The notes below the pieces were generated by a model, which was not told the DNA's origin, ran no database searches, and worked only from the letters and a program-made list of their open reading frames with translations. The position numbers and the translations under genes were made by a program. A DNA stretch of 37,979 nt from positions 1-37,979 of the forward strand of contig VXIS01000402.1 in the NCBI GenBank assembly GCA_008704415.1, written 5' to 3'. Below, in pieces: positions 31,022 through 37,979 of this stretch. Each line of letters starts with the position of its first letter. Position 1 is the stretch's first letter. Source of the DNA: Sphaerosporella brunnea (Eukaryota; Ascomycota; Pezizomycetes; Pezizales; Pyronemataceae).

Positions 31022-31596
31022 CTACAGCGCTGGATGCACAAGTAGTCTATCACTTCCCATACATCAAGGTGAATCGTGATGTGTCAGGACGGCCTGGCAG
31101 CTATAAATGGAGATCCGAGCTTGCCAAACCCTTTGGCATGAGAAAGCGGAGGACAAGAGGAGCTCGGCAGGGGGATAAATTTTTTTCGCGCAACTTCGAG
31201 ATTCTATTGCAGCTTTATTGGACTCAATAAACATTTCCTACCAAGGGGGGGGCGAGACTATTCCTATCGCCATCCTTTATATATTGAGCAGCGAGGTTGA
31301 GAGAGGAGATGAAACTTGATTCACCCACACCGTCAGGCGTTTATGTACAGCGCCGCGTGGGCAAAACAACTACAAAACCACAATAAACGGAAACGGAAAA
31401 CAACGGATACAAAACCAAGAAGAATCCAGACCCACAGTCTCCACTGAAAAATCCTTTTTCAACATTTTATACCCCCTTTCCACGCCCGAACGGCTCTCTA
31501 ACGGCCTCTATGGACTCACGGGGTCAGTACCCTCGATGCTGACATACTTGACTCCAGACCCCCTCCCCATGAACGCAAAACCGATCTCTCCTCCCT
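31022..31596. other. non-coding stretch
   Basis: A TATAAAT on the plus strand near 31102 and a G-run of 9 near 31245. No gene supported. Confidence 0.35.
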
Positions 31597-32012
31597 ACCC
31601 TCCCGTGATAGCAAATCCCTCGCCGAGAGTGACAAATAAACCCAGAGGCCCGCAGAAAGTGTTCCAACAGGCGGAGGAACAAAAGCCGGAGCACGAGGGG
31701 CCTTCGAAGGGCTGCCAAAAAACAGCCCTTCACCTGCGCCGACTATGTCGGCTCGCAGGACTGGTAGGACTGTGGGTGTTGTAGCAGGGTGGGTGTGTAC
31801 GAGGGTGTAGAGGCCCCACCCTCCCGCGATACCGCAAATTCCTCACGGAGGGAGAAAACATAAACCCGGTGGCCCGCAGGAAGTGTTCCGATAGGCGGAG
31901 GAACAAACCTCGGAAGACGAGGGGCCTTCGAGGGGCTGTCAAACAATAGCCCCTCCCCTGCACCGACTAAGTCGGCTCGCAGGACAGGAAGGAGGGTGGG
32001 GTGTCGAGGGGT
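31597..32012. repeat. tandem duplication, about 222-bp period, with a conserved hairpin
   Basis: Copy 1 is 31597-31790 and copy 2 is 31818-32012, about 75-80% alike by eye (CTCCCG start; AAGTGTTCC; GGCGGAGGAACAAA; CGAGGGGCCTTCGA; GTCGGCTCGCAGGAC). Each has a stem: GAAGGGCTG/CAGCCCTTC (31706-31731) in copy 1 and GAGGGGCT/AGCCCCTC (31930-31955) in copy 2. An A:T pair is replaced by G:C on both sides. A second dyad follows, CCGAC/GTCGG, with loop TAT or TAA. Minus-strand frames over both copies give similar 45-residue peptides (LFLRL.EHFLRA.GF), but with a stop or frame break between them. Confidence 0.7.
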
Positions 32013-32124
32013 TGGATGGACCCGGGGAGAAAACGCGACGCGATATCCAGCGGAGCAGGATCCATGACTGTGGGCGGCGGCGGCAGGAAAACGGCGTTGG
32101 TGCGGTAGTGCCAAGTTGAGGGCC

Positions 32125-32186
32125 GCACAGATATGCTATCATGTGCGGCGTTAAACAGGGCGGTATGCCATCCGGCTTTCCACCCC
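32125..32186 (+). repeat. repeated coding-like motif, copy 1
   Basis: Matches 34841-34903. On the plus strand it reads HRYAIMCGVKQGGMPSGFPP. Copy 2 reads HKCAIMCSVRQEDMPSGFPP. Differences are mainly conservative, which hints at protein-level selection in that frame. The minus strand also gives similar peptides (GGKPDGI and GGNPDGI). From the ATG at 32141 the frame runs to a stop at 32353 with no recognised domain. Confidence 0.5.
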
Positions 32187-32810
32187 TGGTTTTGCGGCTA
32201 GAACTAGCCATCGTGATGGCTGTGTCGTGCGGCGGACGCAATAGTCCGCGGCCCTTGCCGGTGCGAAGAACTTTGGCAGCTGCACTGCTGGCTCTCGTGC
32301 GGCGCGAACACCTCGCACAGCGCCCACCTCGGGTGGACGGCATGCCCGGCTGAACGTTCCGTACCAGGGCCTCTCGTTGACTCTGGTGCCATGGCCCGGT
32401 TACGGGCACGCCCCGACTTCAGCGATCGCGTTACGCGATGCCGCACGAATCCTGAGAAGGATGTCGTGTTGGGAGAGGTGGCGGCTGGCAGTGGAAGGGC
32501 TACGCGTGTTAGTTTCTGTTTGGTCGTGATGGAGAACACGGGGAGGCTTACGGGAGCAGCTGGTAGATTCCCCAATCGTCTGGGGTGATTGCTCCACCTC
32601 ATCAGCACACATTTGCTTGTCGTCGGCGCCCCGTGAAAGGCCAAGTCAAGGCAGTTCCAAAGTTGTAGAGCCAGACGCGTCCCTCGCGCTCGACGCGCGT
32701 GCAAGCGATCGGCCTGTGATTGTCAGCTATCAGTATCCAGCGAGGCAAGGGAGATATACCTAATGACAGGTAATAAATAGCTTTGTGTAGAGTTGTCGCG
32801 GAAACCGATC
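32187..32810. other. non-coding or undecided stretch
   Basis: Several overlapping GC-rich frames on both strands; none stands out. Nothing further seen. Confidence 0.3.
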
Positions 32811-32842
32811 GCGAGGGACAGACGCCAGGGTCTGTCCCTCGC
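32811..32842 (+). repeat. perfect 13-bp inverted repeat with T-rich tail
   Basis: GCGAGGGACAGAC (32811-32823) and its inverse complement (32830-32842) around a 6-nt loop, followed by TTTTCTT. It has the outline of an intrinsic or Pol III-style stop signal, but no RNA gene is visible before it. Confidence 0.75.
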
Positions 32843-34105
32843 TTTTCTTAAACCATCGAGGTAAGGAGAGGGGGAAGGTAGTAGACACCGCTGTCGCACC
32901 TGTGGGTGAGGGTGAGGTGTGGGTCGAGAGCCGTCATGGGGCATTCGATACTTAGGGCTCGAGTGGGAAGTCTTGGCATGTACCTTTTGTTTCATGGTCA
33001 TGGACTCTGATGGGGATCGACCCAGCTGCAGAAGAGATTTGTCCAGTGCGCTGGTTGCAATGCACAGGGGCGTCCTGGCTACCGTTCGAAACGCTGAATA
33101 GTGCAATACACGCCCCCATCAAATCTCGGTAGCTATGTAGCTAACGCAGGTCTCGCGGCATGCGATGTGTAGACCGAATACGCTGCAGTCACTCTCACTC
33201 AACGTGTTTTGCGAGGAACGGCATGGACGCACCCGAGGTAGAGTAAGTGAACGCGGTGGCGTCCAAACAACAATGAAAACAACGGTCCGAAATCATGGAG
33301 CTCGCCATTGTGCTGTAGCCCTATCAAGATCTATCCACTCGATCATATACCACTACGACGCCCTGAAGGCCTATCCCAGCATTCTACGGGTGCTATTACG
33401 CTGGCAATGTGTCATGATGTGGCGATGGCCACGGCTCGTGGTTTGCGGTATCTGTATTCTGGATACCAGGTCGTGGTTCATGAAATAAGGCGCATCCACA
33501 AGCCAACGTAGTTTACCACAACAAGTTCCGGCGGGTAGGACTTCCACTGAACTCAGAAAGCACAGTAGTGTGTTGGAAAATGTCTCTCTACATACAAAAG
33601 TCAAAACACGTTTTAGTATGCGTCGACACACACTCTGCCCTTCAGCGATCCACAGCAAAGTGGCACGCTGCCCCACCAGGAATGCGTGAGACCTCGTCAT
33701 CAGATGGTTGAAAGACATTCTCAGATACCTCGAATTGTGTTTTTGGTGTTCTCGCGTCTGGTAACGACGAGGCGATGCAGATGTCTTGTAATTTGACCTC
33801 TACGATCGCTCGAATAAGCTACCAAGTGCCGTATTAATTCCACCGTTTAATTCCACTGTGTGCGCCTGTCAGTAACATGTAACTGCTACAGTCGAAATCA
33901 CGAAATCACGATCACTGCAGAGGGAAACATGAAGCACACAAAAAAGAAAACACATGAAATCTGAATTATTTTCATTGGGACGCGTGAGCATAGCTCCGCC
34001 GAGCAATCTATAAATGCTCGTAGCGAAGACCAGCACGACGACTGTGAGCGGAGAGGCCGCAGCAACGGACGCACCGCGCCCCGCCTGACATATTTCCATG
34101 GTCAA
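32843..34105. other. non-coding stretch
   Basis: Short frames on both strands (for example 32919-33101 + and 33371-33718 -) with no domain. No repeats noted. Confidence 0.35.
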
Positions 34106-34258
34106 TTGGCCCCCGTAGTTTGGGGGAAAATAGGAGGCCAGGTTCGTCGGATCCTGGTATATATATGTCCAGGAATGATTGGCCCCCGTATTTTGGGGAA
34201 AATAGGAGGCCAGGTTCATTGGCCCCCTATTTTCCGGAAAATACGGTGCCAGCTTCAT
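34106..34258 (-). repeat. short degenerate repeat, three units
   Basis: Units starting at 34106, 34179 and 34219 share TTGGCCCCCGTATTTTGGGG, AAAATAGGAGGCCAGGTTC and TTGG. The third is internally altered (TTTTCCGGAAAATA, itself a dyad). In one minus-strand frame they encode NLASYFPPNYGG, NLASYFPQNTG and KLAPYFPENRG. This could be a repeat-bearing peptide or coincidence. Confidence 0.55.
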
Positions 34259-34361
34259 TGGATCGTGCAGAGCCTGCGGAAGCACTCCCATAGCCGGTAG
34301 AAAACCCTATTTGTGGGTTAGAGTCTGCACCCAAAATGAATAAGGACCACTTACTCGGCTT

Positions 34362-34389
34362 CTGGGGCCGTTTCATTCAGCGGCCCCAG
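34362..34389. repeat. perfect 9-bp inverted repeat
   Basis: CTGGGGCCG (34362-34370) and CGGCCCCAG (34381-34389), loop of 10. Followed within 300 bp by TTCTATC/GATAGAA (about 34595-34615) and the palindrome GTTCTATAGAAC (about 34620-34631). Confidence 0.7.
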
Positions 34390-34837
34390 CTGGGTAGGTA
34401 ACTGGAAGGCTTCCCGTCGTTCTATTCGGGCGTATACAAGGGCCAAAACCGTCCAGGAAACAACAACACGGGCCCATTAAACAAACGGGCTTTCCGTGCT
34501 CGAGCGATTGGGTCCGCTCACGAACTCCGACTGCCAGCAGGGGTTAGGCGACCAAATGAAGGTCTTTTCCTTCTTTCTTTTCGAGTTCCTGCTGTTCTAT
34601 CTGACGTTGATAGAAACCCCGTTCTATAGAACATAGATACAGGAATAGAACGAAGGCAAGCCTTCCACTGCTTGCGGTTGTAGAGATACCGATTCGCCGG
34701 CGTCATAGCCGGGCACGAGCCAGGGACGAAAGGTTAACCAGCGTTTCTGTGCTCTTGTTAGATCTGCATCAACATGAAGAAGCGGAAAACGCTTACGGGA
34801 CGAGCGCTGCAATCGTCGAGAAGCGAAAACCAACCGC

Positions 34838-34994
34838 GATAGCACAAATGTGCTATCATGTGTAGTGTTAGGCAGGAGGATATGCCATCTGGGTTTCCAC
34901 CCATGCTGGGCGAGATGGCCAAGGTGACCTCAGCCATCTCGCCCAGCTCTTCCAGCTCCACCACCAAGAATGCCGGATCTGCGCATGATCCGGC
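34838..34994. repeat. cluster of perfect inverted repeats
   Basis: GATAGCACA/TGTGCTATC (34838-34857, loop 2), GCTGGGCGAGATGGC and its complement (34905-34947, 15 bp, loop 13), GCCGGATC/GATCCGGC (34972-34994, loop 7), then TGCATGCATGCA just after 35000. The first arm pair is absent from the related copy at 32125, where one arm has changed. Confidence 0.75.
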
Positions 34995-35022
34995 GACCTC
35001 GACTGCATGCATGCAAGGATAG
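34858..35022 (+). CDS. possible 54-residue peptide
   Basis: ATG at 34858 (MCSVRQEDMPSGFPPMLGEM), then a Ser/Thr-rich stretch (ISPSSSSSTTKNAG) with C-ending codons, stop at 35022. Its first 15 residues match the copy at 32141. No signal peptide or domain. Much of it lies within inverted repeats, and the minus strand is also open (LGEMAEVTLAISPSMGG), so it may be structural DNA rather than a gene. Confidence 0.25.
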   Translation: MCSVRQEDMPSGFPPMLGEMAKVTSAISPSSSSSTTKNAGSAHDPATSTACMQG

Positions 35023-35074
35023 GGTAGTGACTGGCCGGCGGTGGACAGCGTCGGACGCCGACGATTGCGGCGGG

Positions 35075-35287
35075 CTATCTTGTCGGCGATCTCAGGTCGC
35101 TTGGCGGCCTTTCGAACGCCGACAGCAATCTGATTGAATGGCGGGGTATGCGCGCTCCTGCTGTGCCCGTCTCAGCTGCCTCCTGTGTCAGTTTCAACCG
35201 TCTCGTCGCCCACTCAACCGTGGTAAATGACTGCATACTTGACACGGGAAAAGTGAACTTACGAGTGATGGGTTGCGTCAGCGGCAT
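35075..35287 (-). CDS. possible 70-residue peptide
   Basis: ATG at 35287 (MPLTQPITRKFTFPVSSMQS), followed by a basic amphipathic segment (EWATRRLKLTQEAAETGTAG). A GTAAGT occurs after nine codons, so the frame may be interrupted by an intron I cannot complete in frame. Weakly supported. Confidence 0.2.
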   Translation of the reverse strand: MPLTQPITRKFTFPVSSMQSFTTVEWATRRLKLTQEAAETGTAGARIPRHSIRLLSAFERPPSDLRSPTR

Positions 35288-36590
35288 TTGAACCCAGCGC
35301 AGCTGAGTAGCGTCCGCCAGGTTGGGATTGTGGTGTGGGTGTAATCGAATTTATTGTCTGTTGGAGATCGTGGCATGTGGTGGTCGAGAGGGGTCGAGGT
35401 CGTGGAAGATGCGGGGTTGGGAGGTTGTTTGTTCCCTACTCGTGGTTGTTGTCGGGATTGGTTGTGTACATCGTGGCTCACCCAACGTCACGTTTTTGGT
35501 GACGCTGCAAATATTATGCATTCGCCGACAGATGCTGCGACCAGGGCACGGTTTATGCCAGCCGTGAAATTGTGCAATAAGTGATTTAAAATGATATGGT
35601 GGGTTTCCTAGTATTTTTGGCTTCGATATGGCCAAACATATCAGCGTCGCTCCCGTCCACCGAATCAAACCCAAGTCACACCCCGTACCCACCAAACGGT
35701 TGGGACTCTTTGTGTCCCTGGTGGTTTAATCTTCAGACTGTCCGCTTCCGCCACTGTCACTCCTGCAACTAAAACAAAGCAAGAATGAACATCTCGAACA
35801 AACAAAAAAAGGAATGGCCCCTTCTTCGTCCCTCTACCTGGAAAGCCTGCGGCTTCTTCTCCTTCTTCCCCGATGGCTTGCATGTGCGTTATGAAGACTA
35901 GATGCTAACACCCTTGGATGCCTGCCGTTCTACTCTCCGTTTCCTCCCATCGACCCGTGCTCCGTACCGGGAGGTGTAGCGCCGATTAAACTGCACCCCG
36001 CTCAGTTCTGTTGACTCGCCGGAATGCTTGGAGTGCATGGTGTGGCGGTAAGAGGGGGCGGGGGGGGGGGGGGTATGTTGCAGCCTGCTGCTCGAAGATA
36101 GTCGGGCTGGCACGGTCTTGTTTACGCCGGTGTTGATTGCGCGTAGCTCCTGATAAGGCGTTTCTAGCTCTTACATCAGCCAGTCAGTCGCTCCTTTTCC
36201 TACTTCAGCACGTCCACGAGAGCGATTAAAGAGACCACCGCATCTCCGGTCACCTGCAATGTGCTCCAGCATCGATCCATGCATCGCAAAAGTGGTTTCA
36301 GCTGCGAATTGGGTCTGAATTTCAATTACGAGTGGAAGGTGTCGAGTTCGAGATGTAGGGTCATAAATGATCGGAAGGAAGTCGGTTTGTTTTCATGTGT
36401 GTTTGGGCAGCGGAGGACACAGAATACTCCATGTAATTGTGTATCTTAAGCCGTTAAGAAACACAACACACCGGGAGAGGTTAAAATTGCCTCCCTCAAC
36501 ACAAAAGCTTTGCTTTTACGTTGTGTGGTAAATTTATTGTCGGTCTTAGATTTTGGGGGTTTTGGGACATGGTGTTTGAATCCAGCATTA
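35288..36590. other. non-coding stretch
   Basis: A run of 14 G at 36060-36073. No gene supported. The last 100 bases are AT-rich with an imperfect dyad (CAACACAAAAGC/GCTTTTACGTTGTG near 36498-36525). Confidence 0.4.
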
Positions 36591-36732
36591 GGGCCGCTCA
36601 GACGGGCGTTTTTGACTTGGATATCCGAATTTTCAACCGGCTGTTTATCGATGTCTGTAAGCCATTTGACAACGAAACTGGCCTTAAATCCAGAAACGTC
36701 GAAAAAAATATAAACGCCTGTCTGAGCGGCCC
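36591..36732. mobile_element. 142-bp MITE-like element
   Basis: Ends GGGCCGCTCAGACGGGCGTT (36591 on) and the inverse complement (to 36732) match over about 21 bp with one mismatch. The interior is AT-rich without a coding frame. A clear target duplication is not visible (left flank ATTA, right flank AATT), so the superfamily is open. Confidence 0.6.
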
Positions 36733-36745
36733 AATTGCGCAAGTA

Positions 36746-36794
36746 GCAAATTTGCGGTTCTGTTTGCCGAACCGCAATCAATTGACGCACCATG
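36746..36794 (+). repeat. dispersed repeat family, copy 3
   Basis: Contains AAATTTGCGGTTCTGTTTGC, CGAACCGCAA and TTGACGCACCATG, a diverged form of 16000-16080. It starts 14 bp after the MITE-like element. Confidence 0.5.
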
Positions 36795-37315
36795 CGAGAG
36801 AGATTTTTTCCTGCACTAAGAGAACTTTCGCTTTCATTCCTCTCTACTTCTGACAGTCCGTACACAACCAAAGCAGTCCATCACCTCCGCCCTCCCCTCC
36901 CAGTGAAACCTCGCTCTAGTCCGACGGCCAATCGAAGTGGCTGAGCGGGCCAGATGCATCCCGCTCTTGACAAGCACTCCCAATCTTTGTCGCCCTTGTG
37001 CCAGTGGACATGCGTGCCCACTGGCACCGATGCTCGCGTGTGGGTGTTGGTGTTTCCAACCCGCGGCTTGAACCCATAGCCTCGGTGATCTTTAGGGCCG
37101 CTAGTGGATCATGGTGCAGTTCACCACGCGGCTCCAAGCAGGCCGATAGTCGGAAATCTTCAACACGACGGTCCCCGAGATCGAGCACGTACTTTTGCTA
37201 ACCTGTGGGCTGCCTAAAACCTGTCAGCCTCTCAAACAGCTGACACAAAAACGCTCTGAGGGACCATACCTGTTGAAAACAAGCAGGATTGCGGGAGGAA
37301 AGAAACCGATGGTTG
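36795..37315. other. mostly non-coding, one perfect hairpin
   Basis: GTGCCAGTGG/CCACTGGCAC (36998-37027, loop 10) is perfect. A minus-strand 90-codon frame (37188-36916) contains the hairpin and has no known domain. Confidence 0.4.
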
Positions 37316-37979
37316 TCAATGTGCAGAAACCTTCTCGCGTATATAGTGCGGTTCGGCCGAATCATTTACGTTCCGTTTACTGGTCCGCAAATGCGTAGCG
37401 GGTGGCCGAGCCACCGAAAACCCGAAAACCCGAAAACCCGAAAACCGAAATATAGCAACACCCACGCCCTCGGGAACCCGCAGGCTCTTAGGGCTTCTCG
37501 TTCGTACACCCTGCTTGCTGTAGATTGGTCGGCACGATTTCCTGTTGCGTCGTATGGGTGTGTCCATTGTGGGGGGTGATGCAGCTGAATGCACCGCGGA
37601 AGCCCCACCGGAGGGTGCCGTTATCCGGTTCTGCAGAAGTTTCTGCTTTGCTGCATCGGCGAACACATCATACGCCTCTGGGGTCACCCCCCAATAGTGG
37701 TGGAAGCTCCACCTCATCATGTCTTCTTCGATCGGGTCCCGGGCGTATTTGATCGCGACGCGGATGTCGTCCGCCGTCACCTCGTGGGCAGATATTGACA
37801 TTGCACGCTCTGCGGAGAGCCGCGCAATGTGTTCGATAGCCAGCTCGCCGGGCGGGTTGCGTGCCCGATACCTGCTCATGGTGGCGGCACGCGGTGAGAG
37901 GTCGGGGATAGGAGCGGACGTAGTCTCCAGAGCCGGCTGCGGAATCACCTGCTTGTCATCAGCCCGGTCCGTCTCGGCA
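37316..37979 (-). CDS. partial gene running off the right edge, unidentified
   Basis: The frame is open from the window edge (AETDRADDKQ...) and has an internal ATG at 37879 (MSRYRARNPPGELAIEHIAR). It continues through DIRVAIKYARDPIEEDMMRW, FHHYWGVTPEAYDVF and AKQKLLQNRI, which looks like a compact alpha-helical domain I cannot name. After about 37560 the frame passes into low-complexity sequence, the 8-bp microsatellite and dispersed repeat copy 4 before a stop at 37316. The true 3' end is therefore probably an intron or an earlier end now lost, or the repeats have extended the protein. The 5' end is outside the window. Confidence 0.45.
   Translation of the reverse strand, partial: AETDRADDKQVIPQPALETTSAPIPDLSPRAATMSRYRARNPPGELAIEHIARLSAERAMSISAHEVTADDIRVAIKYARDPIEEDMMRWSFHHYWGVTPEAYDVFADAAKQKLLQNRITAPSGGASAVHSAASPPTMDTPIRRNRKSCRPIYSKQGVRTRSPKSLRVPEGVGVAIFRFSGFRVFGFSVARPPATHLRTSKRNVNDSAEPHYIREKVSAH
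37354..37405 (+). repeat. dispersed repeat family, copy 4
   Basis: CGGCCGAATCATTTACGTTC, then TTTACTGGTCCGCAAATG, then CGGGTGG; aligns with 16000-16050. The GACGCACCATG end is not clear here. Confidence 0.6.
37414..37445 (+). repeat. 8-bp microsatellite, four units
   Basis: Four perfect units of CCGAAAAC followed by CGAAA. It is translated in the overlapping minus-strand frame as a Phe/Gly-rich tail. Confidence 0.8.

Noticed and set aside
32811..32849. Bacterial rho-independent terminator
   Set aside because: The shape fits, but the window is eukaryotic and no transcript ends here that I can define.

Overview
The window looks like nuclear DNA of a filamentous ascomycete fungus. The grounds are short introns (about 40-80 nt) with GCTGAC-type branch sequences, CT-rich leaders before the ATGs, a fungal-type small secreted protein, the relic of a Tad1-like LINE, and a TA-flanked MITE. 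I cannot name the species. Gene density is very low. Only two genes are convincing: a 691-residue protein ending in an SH3 domain (3876-6066 +, two introns) and a 183-residue secreted cysteine-containing protein (19518-20069 +). About seven further small or partial reading frames are plausible. The rest is repeats, relics and non-coding DNA, as expected of an accessory or subtelomere-like compartment; no telomere repeat is present.

Layout. 1-3875: a possible decayed gene, then non-coding leader DNA. 3876-6066: the SH3 gene. 6067-8280: T-rich non-coding DNA. 8283-11300: an array built around a conserved 47-bp double-hairpin element, interleaved with homologous exon-like relics on the minus strand. 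11300-13800: non-coding DNA with a string of small hairpins and dispersed repeats. 13987-14848: a small minus-strand gene with a MITE 23 bp upstream of its ATG. 15000-17200: two long fold-backs and copies of dispersed repeats. 19241-20069: the secreted-protein gene, with a 5 x 31-bp repeat in its leader. 21527-23760: minus-strand reading frames and relics. 24438-25440: the LINE relic. 26025-26131: a tRNA-like structure. 27386-27726: a 55-bp minisatellite. 28298-29297: a second double-hairpin family and a candidate minus-strand gene. 30581-31021: a candidate spliced minus-strand gene. 31597-37400: duplications, hairpins and a second MITE-like element. 37316-37979: a partial gene running off the right edge.

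The most unusual feature is the wealth of short perfect inverted repeats. In the 8.4-11.2 kb array each element has two adjacent stems. Stem 1 shows compensatory base changes between copies, and stem 2 variants stay paired only in minus-strand RNA through G.U wobble. Three copies lie exactly where 50-60 nt introns would separate homologous minus-strand exons. This suggests introner-like elements, or a structured-RNA mobile element. There are no operons, and no joint pathway is evident among the genes.
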